Both the position numbers and the translations under genes were made by a program. Positions 1 through 11,019 of a stretch of 64,000 nucleotides of DNA are shown one piece after another. Under the pieces are notes generated by a model. The model searched no databases. It saw nothing but the letters and a program-made list of their open reading frames with translations, and was not told where the DNA came from. Origin of the DNA: Molanna angustata (lineage: Eukaryota > Arthropoda > Insecta > Trichoptera > Molannidae). Each line of letters begins with the position of its first letter. Positions within the stretch are counted from its first letter, which is position 1. Location of the stretch: assembly GCA_963576475.1 (NCBI GenBank), contig OY754972.1, positions 11,553,062-11,617,061 of the forward strand, read 5' to 3'.

Positions 1-120
1 AAGGTTTTAGTATGATGGAACTTTAAGGAAATTTGAAAGTAACATGACAAAAAATGTTAAAATAAAATAATTATACAATGAATAATAATAACAAATTGTT
101 ATGCGATAGGTACTATCAGT

Positions 121-256
121 GTATGTTGAGATCCACTATCGTGGACCCCCATTTTCATGTCATGGACCCACCAGATTTTTTTTTCCGCTGACGTAGACCC
201 CTTGCAGGTTGTCATAGACCCCTAGGGGTCGATATAGACCACTTTGGGAATCACTG
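121..256. mobile_element. hAT-like DNA transposon, terminal part
   Basis: This GC-richer block has repeated GTAGACCCC/ATAGACCCC motifs and ends in TTTGGGAATCACTG. The reverse complement, CAGTGATTCCCAAA, matches the usual hAT terminal inverted repeat form CAGTGRTTCCCAA. The 8 bases after it (257-264, GTCTAAAA) would be the target duplication. The opposite terminus is not in the window, so the element either runs past the left edge or is only a solo end. No transposase coding is visible. Confidence 0.6.
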
Positions 257-289
257 GTCTAAAACCATAAAACGAGTGTCAGGAGGCCA

Positions 290-440
290 ATGTTAGAGGA
301 TGTCGAGGGATAGTATGGAGGTGGATAGGGGAGGCCTATGTACAACACTGGACTAATGATGGCTGATGGTGATGATGAAGTCTCCCTTGCATTAGTCAAG
401 GATGGCACTTTGTACATTCAAAAATGATGATAGATGGTAT
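290..440 (+). pseudogene. RTE-type LINE 3' end (extreme C-terminus)
   Basis: Bases 316-366 read W-R-W-I-G-E-A-Y-V-Q-H-W-T-N-D-G-stop. This is the closing motif of RTE-clade endonuclease/reverse transcriptase proteins (W..LGEAYVQQWT). Upstream the frame is lost at once, so only about 17 codons survive. The following GATGAT-rich stretch is probably the 3' tail. It is a dead 5'-truncated copy. The fragment at 2000-2400 ends in a related motif (EAFVQYWT). Confidence 0.75.
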
Positions 441-1163
441 GATGATGGTTCATAAAAATGAAAAATCCGCAATGCCATCAGAACAAAACTATATAAAAAT
501 ACGCAACGCCATAAAATATCACTTGTATTGTTTAATTCACGGTGTAACCTCCATTATAATAATAGGTTAGGTCAGAGATTCCTCAAAGGTGTTCCGCGGA
601 ACCCCGGTTTCAGTGGATAGATCGCAGAGATTCCGGGAGTTTCAAAATTGGCACTATCATAATTTAAATTGAAAAAATATTATTCTTCACATTAAATAAA
701 GATTATAGTGTTTTTTTCAAGTCGAACATTAAAAATGCATTATATAGATACTAGTGCAAAAGGTGAATGATATCGATCGAGGTGAGTTTCCATTTAACAT
801 TTTTTTCAATTATTTTTTTTGTCGTTGAGATGGGGTTTCATTAAAAAAAGGCAAATAAATTAAGTGAACATAAAACGCTAATTCTAAATCGAACGAAAAC
901 ATGATATATATTAAAACCGCCAAATGCACTATGAAATTCCGTGTTAGCAAGGGTAACTATTGCGTGCTCGGTAAATGAGTTTATACATGACTAATGATTG
1001 GAAACCCAAAATGTATATATTTTTGCATTTTCAGAACAAACCTGACTTGAAATGACCATCTCGAACATTCATTTTGATCTTATGCACTCTTAAAGAATAA
1101 AAAAAATCTGTACGATGTATAGTAATGAGTATTTTTTTAAAAAATGCTGTAAATAATGATGTA

Positions 1164-1347
1164 GCCGACCACCGTGGCACAGTTGGTAAGCCGTTTGGTT
1201 TCTGCGCGGGCGTCCTGGGTTCGATTCTCAGCAGAGGAGAAATTTATTTTTATTTATTGCTTCTCTGTGCTGGAAACACTGGTTAGTTGGAAGAAATTGT
1301 TATACGTCAATAAACTCGCCACTAGCGCAGGGTGCAAGGAAGTGTTC
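1164..1347 (+). mobile_element. tRNA-derived SINE, family A
   Basis: The head carries an A-box-like TGGCACAGTTGG (about 1175-1186) and a B-box GGTTCGATTC (1218-1227), the internal RNA polymerase III promoter. The body contains GGTTAGTTGGAAGAAATTG and ends in GCAAGGAAGTGTTC. A full reverse-strand copy lies at 41840-42033 and a partial one at 4545-4650. The 3' part resembles the tail of LINE 3' ends in this window, for example 57050-57130. Box B is slightly degenerate (GATTCTC instead of GATTCCC). Confidence 0.85.
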
Positions 1348-1616
1348 ATTATTATTATGTTTATAATTATTTCTTAAGGGGATTTACGCTAGTTTTTAAA
1401 ATTGTGTAACGTTCCTGGTAAAGAAATAACAAAAATATTTTTTAGAAACACACTGTTAAACATTATTTGTGAAATTTGATTTTAATATGCGATATTTTCA
1501 CGACCAAGACCTGTTTTGTTCACCTATACCACAAGCATATGCTTAATTTAGAGAATCTATAAGAATATACTCGTTACAAGGACATAATATTCATCCTTTA
1601 AATAAAAATAAAAAAA

Positions 1617-1654
1617 GATGTTTGAGTTTATATGGTCTTATAAACTCAAACATC
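1617..1654. repeat. Perfect 16-bp hairpin
   Basis: Arms GATGTTTGAGTTTATA and its exact reverse complement are separated by 6 bases. It lies just upstream of a low-complexity purine-rich stretch (1660-1880) in which I recognise no coding. It may be the end of a small fold-back element, but no second copy was seen. Confidence 0.6.
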
Positions 1655-1999
1655 CATAAGGATCCATGGCCAAAAAAAATGAGAGCCTCTGGTTGAAGTA
1701 ATCTTTCATAAAATGTGAAATTTCGGGGATTTTGTAGGCGGCGGCGGAAGAAAAGAAGAAATTTTATGATAATGTTCTGTCCAGGGCAAGCGATGAAATA
1801 AAAGTAATGAAAATTGCGAGATTTATGGAGGAGCAAGGAATGATGATAATAGAGATAGGGCGGAAGGAAGGAATTCATCTAACGTGTCGCATTACATCTG
1901 GCTAGGTAAAGAGACCATTCCTTCATAATTGGATATTTGCAGTATCTATATACCGAAAAAAATATCTATCTTTGAAAATGAAACTAAATTAATGCCATG

Positions 2000-2400
2000 T
2001 TGATTCGTTGGATGAGAGTATGATGGAAAAGCTAAGGGTATTACAAAGAGCGATGGAAAGAAGAATATTGAATATCTCACTAAGGGACCATAAAACTAAT
2101 GAATGGATTAGGAAGAACACAGGAGTAGTGGATGTGGCTAAAAGAATAGCGGAATTAAAGTGGAGTTGCGCGGGTGTTATATCTCGGATGTCGGACGACC
2201 GATGGACAAAATTTGTGATAGACTGGAGGCCAAGAACAGGAAACAGAAGCGTGGGAAGGCCCCAGACCAGATGGTGACATCAAAAAAGTGGCAGGTCCAG
2301 AATGGCGAAGAATGGCACATGATAGAGACCAGAGGAAGTCCAAGCGGGAGGCCTTTGTCCAATACTGGACTCAAGAAGAGGCGGAGTACGTAAGTAAGAC
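2000..2400 (+). pseudogene. RTE-clade reverse transcriptase, C-terminal fragment
   Basis: One frame (2008-2277) reads LRVLQRAMERRILNISLRDH, then NEWIRKNTGV, AKRIAELKWSCAGVISR, RPRTGNRSVGRPQTRW. This is the post-RT C-terminal region of RTE-type LINE proteins. A frameshift just after RPQTRW moves the sequence to another frame, which continues through VAGPEWRR..AHDRD to EAFVQYWTQEEAEY and a stop near 2393. Only about 130 codons remain of a protein that is normally near 1000 residues, so this is a 5'-truncated dead copy. A different RTE remnant begins immediately after it on the other strand. Confidence 0.88.
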
Positions 2401-3055
2401 TCGTTGGGAAAGAGCCATAGCCGAGGAGAGATAATGCGATCATCGATGATGTTTTTAATTTCTTCAAAACTCTTAATTACCATAGAAAGATATATGGTAG
2501 GCCAGCCTCGCCATCTCTTGGTAGCAGCTACATCGCACACCACTGATCACATGGTCCACATAACTGTCTCTAGGGCGACCTCTACAGTTTCTACCCTCCG
2601 TCATTCCTTCGGCGATAGTCCTGATGTTATAACCTATCCATTTGGATCGTTGTCGGGCAACACTCTTTAATTTGTCTTGTTTCTCCGACTCTGCTCAGTT
2701 CTAAGCCGTTTAGAAAGTGGTCTTGCCAATGGAGTCTAGCCATGCGCCTGTAGTAACACATCCAGACATCCAGACTCTCTCTGGTTGATAGTCCACGTTT
2801 CGCTTGAAGTTTATACTTGTCTGAAGTTCTCCCTAACATTGATAAATGATAGGACATTCAATATCTTTGATTTTTTGTTGAAGGAAACGCTTGCCTGTTG
2901 AACTCAACTTATTATTTCTACTTTTGAGAGACCATCTTGAGATATTCTGCTGCCCAGATATACAAATTCGTTGCCTTGCTTTATTGTGGTGTCAACAAGA
3001 ACAATACTTCGGTCCACAGGCGGTTTCTTAGTGTGTGCATAAGTGCACTGCACTG
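2400..3055 (-). pseudogene. RTE-clade reverse transcriptase, degraded C-terminal region
   Basis: Read on the minus strand, 3055 to 2880 gives QGNEFVYLGSRISQDG, the F.YLG motif at the end of the RT palm/thumb. Further on come ESLDVWMCYYRRMARLHWQD and LSRVGETRQIKE (2857-2640), then remnants ending with the W..W region near 2420-2540. These are standard blocks of the C-terminal half of RTE-like LINE proteins, spread over several frames by small indels. The copy is clearly inactive. It sits head to tail against a different RTE fragment of the opposite strand. Confidence 0.85.
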
Positions 3056-4215
3056 CTTACTAAAATAAAAAAGAAATATCCCTAGAAATTTATCAAAACA
3101 CTTGTAAACATACATTTCAATAATAATATGTATGTAGTAAATTTCCTGTAGGTACATGGTGAATGCGCGGTGTAGTCGTGAGTCGTGAGTATACTGTAGT
3201 ACGAAATATATTTCGCGCATGCGCATTAAGGATTATGTGCACTTTCAATAATGCCCGTATATAAATGTGAGACCTCATACAAATTCTATATTTTGTTCAA
3301 AATCGTCGGTGTTATAATGCCTCATTGGTCTACATATGCGTTAGAAAGAGATGTAATCATTCAGTTGTCGTGCACTGCCCGATCTGTCCCGCACATGCGC
3401 ATTGAAGACATATTCTGTCCATAATAAGAGTTACCAAAAACATGCGTAAAAACGACCTTTTAGATTTGATTAGTAAAGATAATTTTACATTTACTGACGT
3501 ATAATGTTATACAACATTCAAGTTTGACCGTTGTCCACACAGAACACAAAGTGTCATTCATCGATTTATCTGTTTTTTAAACAAAACATCTTTCTAGAGT
3601 GAATAAAGATATGAAATAATATCGACTGAATTGCGTGTTCTTTATTCTCGTGGTATTTTTTCAACGTCGATGGAGTGATAACAATTTAAAAACTATTTGA
3701 AATACCTACGATCCAGTTTTATAGTAAATTATCATACAATTATTTGTACAATTTCAATGACAACTGAGGAGTGCCATCGGTGATTTTCTATGCATTTTTT
3801 CTAATATTTTTGAGGATAATACATTATTATATTCTTATTATAACAGAAGACTGTCTCATTGCTTTATCAATGGTGTCTAAAAACAAATCCATATTTAAAA
3901 CAATCGTGTAATCGAAGTGTTTATACAAATGAAAGTGTCGAAAGTTTTTTTTTTCATTTGCATCTAGATATACCCAGTGTGAGTACCTACCTAGCATTTA
4001 ATGAAACTTTAATTTATAAGAAATATCCATTTTTTATACAAATAAAAAATGTTTTTATATATTTTTTTATTGTGATGTATTTGGCCAAACGATATGAAAA
4101 TCTTAATTAAAATTAACTTATAAAATCTTACTGTAGTAATTTATTTGTAATACAAAAATTTTGAATTTCTCGCTTGTGTATTTAATTTTTATTAATCCCT
4201 TTGTACATAATATAT
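3056..4215. other. AT-rich intergenic sequence, nothing recognised
   Basis: No coding, repeat or RNA gene could be supported. The stretch holds scattered CATGCGCATT-type motifs (3215 and 3395) and long A/T runs. Confidence 0.4.
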
Positions 4216-4224
4216 GCAAATTTA

Positions 4225-4440
4225 TTACACACTCGTAGGCTTATTGCCATTAGGCAATTCATTCCAATCAACTTATAGAGTTATATAAAGGATCGGGTTA
4301 TATTTCCAGATGAGGTATAGTTTTAATTGTGTTTTCAGTCTAGCTCTATGAGACGATAAATATCTATCCAGAAAGTGTCAATTTGTTATTGGGTACGTGT
4401 TAAATTAATATTTGAATAAGTACATTTAAATTGCTTGAGA
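4225..4440. mobile_element. LINE tail remnant (minus) followed by truncated SINE-B (plus)
   Basis: 4225-4285 contains TTATTGCCATTAGGCAATTC next to CCAATC, the reverse complement of the shared LINE/SINE-A tail (GGTTGGAA..ATTGCC..GGCAAT). 4311-4438 matches the 3' two-thirds of SINE-B (TTTTAATTGTGTTTTCAG.., then TTGTTATTGGGTACGTGTTA, ending TTGCTTGAGA). The tRNA-like head of SINE-B is missing. Confidence 0.65.
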
Positions 4441-4544
4441 AAAAAAAATACAATCGACTATTTTATGATAACATATACTATATACGCATAGATTGGACTT
4501 TTTTCCTACTAGTAATCAAATAAATTTGTCAAAAAATAATAAAT

Positions 4545-4650
4545 ACTTCCTTGCATCCTGCATAAGTGGCGAATTAAGTGGCATTTGGCAATTCTTCCAA
4601 CTTAACAGTGTTTAAAACCCAAAGAAGCAAGAATTGCGAAAGAAATATAA
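4545..4650 (-). mobile_element. SINE-A, 3' fragment
   Basis: The reverse complement of this stretch reads through the LINE-like tail of family A (GAAGAATTGCC...GCAGGATGCAAGGAAGT). The tRNA-derived head with boxes A and B is absent, so the copy is 5'-truncated. Confidence 0.7.
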
Positions 4651-4993
4651 AGATGAATGTAGGTACATATTATTATGTTTATGTAAATATGCACCGCCTA
4701 TAATTTCAATCACGAGCCGCCTCTGCTTCGGTCACCTCTTCTCTTCCAGCAACCATGCACTTTGTTTGCTAGGTGAAAGATCAAAGATAGTTTTAATACA
4801 AAACGAGTTTGAAAACTGTATTAGTGCGTGCATACTTTTTTCTTCCATCCATCAAGTCCATCTGTTGTTTGCATTATTTGAACAAAAATTCACGCTTTGT
4901 ATGTTTAGCAGATGAAATTGTAGAGAAGAAATTAAAACCGGTATACACGGAAGAATACCTTGACTAAAAATATGCGATTTATTTATATGCCAA

Positions 4994-5205
4994 TGTGGGT
5001 AACCAGCAACAGGTCACGCGGGTATGCATTGCTTTTTAAAAGGAAGCAAAACACATGCGTTTATACCCACACGCCAGGCTCATCTCACCTCAATTGGCAC
5101 TATATTCTGAATGGGTAGTGGGCCTCATTGCTGAACTTAGCGATATGTTGTTTAGCCACTTGTATTTTTGACTACCCGGCTTTTATAGCGATGATAAAAG
5201 AAAAG
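4994..5205 (+). repeat. Repeat family D, partial copy
   Basis: Shares GTGGGTAACCAGC.ACAGG, AAAAGGAAGC, ATTCTGAATGGGTAGTGG, CTCATTGCTGAACT and CCCGGCTTTTATAGC with copies at 8920-9182, 38835-39187, 55893-56121 and, on the minus strand, the split copy 51342-52190. Short ends of the same family lie at 46862-46915 and 53815-53880 (CACACCTGTCGCTGGT). No ORF was seen. It is about 300 bp when complete and of unknown class, probably a non-autonomous element. Confidence 0.6.
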
Positions 5206-5209
5206 GTAC

Positions 5210-6120
5210 CTCGCAGCTACAACTATGCTAGTAAAAATACGCTTAGAAATTGTGAAATCATAGCTGTAAACTATTCTAAAGAGAGTATAGAGAGCAATTA
5301 TTTGAATGCGTTGCTGACACGAAAGAAGAAGAAGATAGAGAGCAAACATAAAATTTCAAGAGAACTTTGGTTGGTTATTGGCCACACAATTATTATAGGT
5401 GTGTGATATATACCTATCCCTGTCATTCCATGTCATGATTTATACTGGACGGCTGCAAGTCCGATAAGAGAATTATCCAATATATTGTAGGAAGGTACCT
5501 ACATATTATGTTCTGAATGAGGTCACGCGGCGCACAACCACCACACGGCACCATTCCAGGTTTAACCGTTATTAAACCCATCGGACAGACCTTCGACAGT
5601 ATGCAGAGACAGGAGATTTATGTATTCCAGAGAAACGCATCAATAACGGGAAAACGTCAGTGGAATACGCCGTGAGAGTACCTTAACCTATCTTAAGAGA
5701 ATTTTAAGATGGACAAACAAACAGAAAAAAAACGTTAAATTTATTTGAAAATATAACATAGCTATAAAAGTATTACTACAGCAGATATTGAGAAAAGACA
5801 GTAACACTCGTGTCTACTGCTATCTAATGTCAAATCAAAACTTATATCAAATTGATAAAGTATTTGTTTTTAGGAAATGAGAAAAGGAGGACGCAAAAGG
5901 AATCACGTTCTATAAATTATTTGATTAGTATAGTTTCTATACTCTTAAGGAAAAATATTTATTATCTTTACATACAGAGATAACGATAAAATATTGGATA
6001 AAGTTAGGTCAGTGCTTTCTACGAAGATGAAACATGAAGCCTAAAAAGTCAACTCGATGTACTGATGAACAGAAGAATTCGAGATATGATGGTAAAAATT
6101 TAACAATGACATAAAATCAA
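5210..6120. other. Intergenic sequence, nothing recognised
   Basis: A 92-codon open frame crosses 5128-5406, but half of it lies in repeat D and it has no recognisable motif. I regard it as chance. No other feature could be supported here. Confidence 0.4.
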
Positions 6121-6124
6121 TTTG

Positions 6125-6850
6125 ATCAGTAAATTTTTCTTCTTCTTCTTCGTTTAGTAGCCTAGTTGGTCTGTTATTCAGAAACATCGCCTCCTGGGAT
6201 GAAAAGTCCAACTATCGTTCCATCTCTTGGGTGTGTTCCGGGTAGATAGGGACCAGAGGGGATTTCATTTGCTGCTATATGCACAAGTCTATCACTGTCC
6301 ATTCTGGCTATGTGGTCCCTCCAATGTCTTCTTCTGGATTTACTCCACCGAACAATGTCCTCTATTCCACATGTTTTCTTTATTTGAACATTGCAAACAT
6401 GATCCCGAAGGGTTTTCCAGTGATTAACCTTAGAACCTTCATTTCCGTTGTCCTTAAGAGCCCCTCGGTTTGTTCAGTGTCTGCTTGCGTTTCCACAGCA
6501 TACGTCGTGATCGCACGCACTCATGTCTTATATATTCTGACCTTACTGTCAATACGAAAGTGTTAATTTTTCCAGATCATATTTTTTAGACATCCAGATA
6601 AGACAGATACTTTATTGACTTGTTCGTGGACAGTGTAAAGATCGTAATGGCTGCAAATCTACTCCTATATATTTGAAACTCATTACTTGTTCCACTGGCT
6701 TATCATCAACAGTTAGCTTACACCTTGAAGGTTGTTTGGATGTACTAATACTTTTTGTTTTACTGACTGACATAGCCATGTTTAGTCTCTGTGATACCAC
6801 ATGGAATTTGTTCAACATTCTTTGCAAGACGTTCCCAGTTTCAGTTATTA
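6125..6850 (-). pseudogene. RTE-clade reverse transcriptase, C-terminal half
   Basis: On the minus strand, 6827-6650 reads MSVSKTKSISTSKQPSRCKL, then EQVMSFKYIGVDL, the end of the RT domain. Downstream come blocks typical of the C-terminal region: EGLLRTTEMKVLRLITGK, RWSKSRRRHWRDHIARMDSD and a final HPRDGTIVGL..PGG. Frameshifts and stops separate the blocks. The tail is GAAGAAGAAGAA (seen as TTCTTCTTC at 6138). The copy is 5'-truncated and dead. Confidence 0.87.
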
Positions 6851-6904
6851 TCGCCGTAATAAGTAAATTTTTAAGACTAAAATGATTTCACAATTAATTT
6901 ATTT

Positions 6905-7160
6905 ATTTTTACATCCTCATGTAGCAAGTGCATAAAGGCGGGTTTATTGCCATTAGGCAATTTATTCCAACCAACCCGAGCAACATGAAGTCCTTAAAGT
7001 TAAATTGGTACAAAAGTAAGTATTTAGTTAATCATCTGTTAAAATATAGAAAAAAACTGATTTAGTTGGAAATAATCGATATAAACCTTAAATATACAAA
7101 AAAAAGTCATTCCTTTAAAAATAATTTAAAGGAATGGCTCATAATATCGGGCACCACTAT
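6905..7160 (-). mobile_element. LINE 3' tail with hairpin
   Basis: 6925-6985 is the reverse complement of the shared LINE/SINE-A tail (GGTTGGAATAAATTGCC..GGCAATAAACCCGCC). Upstream in the element's sense, 7107-7135 forms CATTCCTTTAAA / TTTAAAGGAATG around a 5-base loop. No ORF C-terminus was recognised. It is probably the 3' UTR of a 5'-truncated LINE. Confidence 0.5.
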
Positions 7161-7190
7161 GCAGAGTAGAATGTTTATTTTTTTAGTTAT

Positions 7191-7440
7191 TTATTTCAAT
7201 AATGAAAAACAAGAATATCGAGTCTTCACTGGTCCATATGTTAGTAATTCGGTTTGTGCCAGTTGTTTCAACATGATTAGCTCTCTTTGGCACATTAAGT
7301 GCAGTGTCTGCAAGGTTTTAGAGTTCTCCGGACTCTTCGTATGTTCTTTATGTGTTCTTTCAGAGTTTTGCAAGGGGCCGTTATTAGTCCCCATAAGCAA
7401 AACGGGTGGTGGTGGAGGAAGAACAATTCGGTTTGTGCGT
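7191..7440 (-). repeat. Dispersed repeat F, copy 1
   Basis: About 180 bp here (CTTCCTCCACCACCACCCG..., GTGCCAAAGAGAGCTAATCATG on the minus strand) match 37456-37640 on the plus strand. Frames with similar peptides (HHPFCLWGLITAPCKT, RRVRRTLKPC) exist in this copy. I do not recognise the family. The peptide conservation suggests a decayed transposon protein rather than a host exon. Confidence 0.55.
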
Positions 7441-7499
7441 ATTTATTATGAATTATACGGTTTGTACTCTGTAAAAAAATAGCTATCGACTCCATACCT

Positions 7500-7737
7500 A
7501 CTTATTATCTTGCTATATATTTGATTGTTTTCTTCGAGTTCATAGATATTGTTGTTTAAAATTGTGTCGTTTCTTTTGTTACTATAATAATACTATAAAC
7601 AAATTGACAATAATGTATATATCTAATCTATAAACAGCCCCAGAACTCGTAATACCTAATGGGGCGTCGTTGATCATTTTATATGTATGTACTACATATA
7701 TGTTGTGAAAAATAAATGAATAAATAAAATTCATTGG
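7500..7737 (+). mobile_element. Possible LINE 3' UTR and poly-A-like tail
   Basis: AT-rich sequence ends in AAATAAATGAATAAATAAAA after a GCCCCA...TGGGGC stem (7639-7665). The layout resembles the other LINE 3' ends here, but no coding end is attached. Low confidence. Confidence 0.3.
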
Positions 7738-8467
7738 TATAAAATTTATTAGTGTTTATTCATTCTGTTATAGTAGATACAATGACGTGGCACATTCCAT
7801 TTGTTTACAAAAACAAAATAAAATAAAAATAAAAACATTTCGAATCTACGAACAAACGCAAGCGGTAATATTCGAAGCTTTTTCATATTGGCTTATGGGC
7901 ATAAGTAGTAACGAATTGACATATCTGGATCTATCCAATTTTGCGGGTGCCACAGATTAATTATAATTACGATTGCCAAAATGCCTGCGAAAATTTCTTC
8001 CGACTAAACTAAGAGAGGGGTCGGAGAAGAAGAAAAAAATACCCGAATGTGACATTGGTCGAAGGGCAATATTATCCGAGGGTAAATGAGGAAGGAGAGG
8101 GGGTTGGGGCAGCTTTATTTGATTGAAAGGAGCAGCACTCGACACGTTCAACATACAAATTGATACCGCCTAACACCCGGCTATGATTTAATTAAAACCT
8201 ATTCATTATTTCAAACTCAATTAGTTACGCAGTGTTTGCTCGACGTTCATACGGAGGTAAATGTGTGATTCTAAACGTAAATCAAATATTTTTTTGTCTC
8301 CGTTAAAATGATAAAAAATAGTACTTAATGATATAATGAAAAATAGTCTGCTTCACGTACCGTTTCCTAAGGTTGGCGACCATCAGGACTATCTCCATTT
8401 TATTCACGACAGACCGAAATAATGACGCAAAGCCATTTCTTAAAACGAGCCTTTGTCCTACCAACAA

Positions 8468-8512
8468 TTCGGCTTCGGCCAAATATAAACTGATTTTTTG
8501 GCCGAAGTCGAA
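8468..8512. repeat. 16-bp inverted repeat
   Basis: TTCGGCTTCGGCCAAA is followed 13 bases later by TTTGGCCGAAGTCGAA. The arms pair with one mismatch. It sits at the left edge of the 32-bp array. Confidence 0.6.
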
Positions 8513-8563
8513 ATTTTCCACCAGCCGATCAAAACGGCTGAAACTGGCTAGATTTAATTGTTT

Positions 8564-8708
8564 CTTCTTTATCTCAGTTGCAATCCTAGGATTGGTCTGT
8601 AACAGCTACGGCTGCCTCTCTTCTACTCCACTCTGCCCTGTCCTCTGTCAGCCTCTTCATCTCCACGTAGCTATTACAGCACATGTCGATCACCTAGTCC
8701 ATGTGGCC
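8564..8708 (-). mobile_element. Short RTE-type LINE 3' end with target-site duplication
   Basis: The minus strand reads MCCNSYVEMKRLTEDRAEWS, the last helix of an RTE-type C-terminus (..R.EDR.EWR), then stops and an A-rich tail. Both sides carry TAATTGTTT (8555-8563 and 8709-8717), a clean 9-bp target-site duplication. The insertion lies within the AAATTTCATTGTTTAAACAG array, so it is younger than the array. Confidence 0.75.
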
Positions 8709-8893
8709 TAATTGTTTAAACAGCTAAATCTGGCTAAATTTCATTGTTTAAAGAGTCAAAACTGGCTTATTTCATTGTTTAAACAGTTAAAACTGAGTAA
8801 ATTTCATTGTTTAAACAGTTAAAATTAGCTAAATTTCATTGTTTAAACAGTTGAAACTAGCTAAATTTCATTTTTTAAACAGTTTAAAAAGGT
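8709..8893. repeat. Tandem array, ~32-bp unit
   Basis: About five units of the form AAATTTCATTGTTTAAACAG plus TTAAAACTGAGT. Each good unit holds the palindrome GTTTAAAC. A further degenerate unit lies left of the RTE insertion (8535-8563). Confidence 0.8.
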
Positions 8894-8919
8894 AATTTAT
8901 TACGTCGTTAATTCAAACC

Positions 8920-9182
8920 ATCACGGCATAACCCACCATATGGTGTGTAGGCATTCGGGTGTGAAAATGAAGCACAACACATTGGTGTTGTGCTCACACA
9001 TACCACTCTCGACTCACCATAGAAAGGCACTACATTCAGAATGGGTGGTGAATCTCATTGTTGAACTATGTGAGGTGTTATTGTGGACCGTTGTATTATC
9101 GATTACCAAGCTCTTACGGGACACTCGAAAACGATGAGACTAGAATAGAGTGGAAGCACTATTCTACACCGGTGCCTCACAG
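8920..9182 (+). repeat. Repeat family D
   Basis: Contains ATTCAGAATGGGTGGTGAATC, GTTGAACTATGTGAGG, CTCTTACGGGACACTCG and AGCACTATTCTACACCGGTG, matching the other D copies. It also holds ATTATCGATTACC (about 9097-9109), the ancestral form of the site used by the nested insertion in the copy at 51 kb. A direct/inverted AACACATTGGTGTTGT hairpin is present at 8975-8992. Confidence 0.6.
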
Positions 9183-9419
9183 CAAATTTATTTCATTTCA
9201 ATAAAAAACGAAGAATTTATTTTATTTTACACAGCTTGCATCGATTTTTTTTACAGTTTGTATTATTATAAAATTTAACCTCTAATAATTTGCCGAAAGT
9301 ATTGTAATTATGTTAAGTGTAGACTATACAAATTTAGGAAACGCCGATTTTTGATGATTCCAAGAGCGCTATATCACAATATTTGGCTCTGCAAAACAAA
9401 GCAGTACGCATTTGACATT

Positions 9420-9452
9420 TATCGAGCATTGGATGATGTCCGATGCTCGATG
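9420..9452. repeat. Short hairpin
   Basis: ATCGAGCATTGGA pairs with TCCGATGCTCGAT across a short loop, with one mismatch. No family was recognised. Confidence 0.5.
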
Positions 9453-9840
9453 AAGGAAAAATTCCAATTCCCATTATCGATACATTATCATCTATCGTAA
9501 GGAACGGGTTTCAGGTTTTTGACGGGAGAATTTCAACGCGATGGGCAAAAAAATAGACCGTGTTCTATTTTCAACGCGTCTTTCATCCTTTTTGGTAAAA
9601 CAGAAATCTGTAAAATTATTCGCTGTCGTCGTTACCGACGAGACAACATGGCTGCCGTTTGCGTTGACTTTTACGTGTGACATTCGCTCGCGATTTATTT
9701 TGTTTATTTGGAAAGTGTCGAAACTTTCGATACACATTTATATTATATTAAACATTTTATATAATTTTTCGATATAAGTACATTTATTTATATTATATTA
9801 AACATTTGCACATATAATTGTGTAAACTGTGTAAAGTACT

Positions 9841-9949
9841 GTAAAGCGATGCTCGGAGTAACCTCTAGTTTGAATACTGTTTTAAGCGTTGCGTGTAAAG
9901 AGATGTTTGGAGTAACCTGTATTTTGGATGCTATTTTAAGCGTTGGAAA
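9841..9949. repeat. Two-copy tandem repeat, 54 bp
   Basis: GTAAAG.GATG..CGGAGTAACCT, then TTTTAAGCGTTG, occurs twice in a row with about 15% divergence. It is followed by unique sequence. I see no coding. Confidence 0.65.
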
Positions 9950-10550
9950 CCGGGCCACGTTGAAAATAGTGTCCGTGTAAAGTGCACTTTACACATTGAT
10001 CAACGTCTTTGGCACAATAGTCTTGTATAGGGACTGGTAGCCTTACAAAAAAAAACAAAGCAGTCTCAAGTAACTTACTGAAAGACTGCGCTCAATTTTA
10101 TATGTCAGAGGAATATTTTATAATTTTCAAATACAGCGCACATTCAACATGTCCAATGCGAAAAAAAATAGTCAGACTGAAATGGAAGTTAAGCTTCGAA
10201 TTAATGAATTCCTTTGATTATCCAAAAGGGAAACATAGTGAAACTGCATCATTCATTGGAATATGAATTGACTCTCGAATATTCCCACTACATAAGTTAC
10301 ATAAATACGAGAATTATTAGTATAATTGTCTACCTGTAATTAACTTAGCGACGTATCAGCTTGAAGATGCTGAAGATTCGAAATGAGGTTCTTACCTGAA
10401 ACAAAACAAAATATGAAAATTAAAATTTTTAATAGTATATTGACTGTGAATTGTAAATACATTTTTGACAAGTTCATAGTACGCCAGATAGCAACGTTTT
10501 CGATCAATTCATTTTTGAATAGATTATTTTTATATTTTCTTTCCTTTTAG
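9950..10550. other. Intergenic sequence, nothing recognised
   Basis: AT-rich, without recognisable coding, SINE or LINE motifs. Confidence 0.4.
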
Positions 10551-10556
10551 ATACAG

Positions 10557-10901
10557 GTATGAAAAAGGTAAGTCTGGCACCTGAGAGTGGTTGCGTATAC
10601 CAGTGCGCATCCTCTTTATATGTGAAAATCGCAGATATTAACATTATTTTAATATAATTTGTACTTGTATGTTATTTGTACCATTAAAATCCGTCCGTTT
10701 GTGAAATATGTACTTACTGTTACTGAAATATGTAACAAAAAATGAAAAATGTTCAGAAATCTTCTTGTGTGTGCGCTGAACAAATCACCAAGATTCACAG
10801 TAATCAGATGGATACTAAAATCTGCAATTTTCACCTATAGAAAGGGGATGTGCACTGGTAAACGCATCCACTCCCAGGTGCCAGACTTACCTTTTTCATA
10901 C
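10557..10901. mobile_element. Fold-back (inverted-repeat) element
   Basis: The left arm 10557-10635 (GTATGAAAAAGGTAAGTCTG..., CACCTG.GAGTGG) is matched by the reverse complement of 10820-10901, with roughly 10% divergence over ~80 bp. The arms enclose a 184-bp AT-rich spacer. This is the architecture of a fold-back MITE. Each arm contains AAAAAGGTAAGT, which looks like a splice donor but is part of the repeat. Confidence 0.7.
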
Positions 10902-11019
10902 TTTTATTCAATTAGGAAGAAAGTATTTAAAAAAACAGCCATTATACTGACTAGTGAACACAATACTGACTGGTCGGTCAGAAATAGATCGTTTTTGCTG
11001 CGGATGCGGATGGCTAAAT

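Noticed and set aside
1591..1878. 95-codon minus-strand frame
   Set aside because: Aromatic/Ile-rich composition follows the A/T and purine bias; it contains a hairpin and no recognisable motif.
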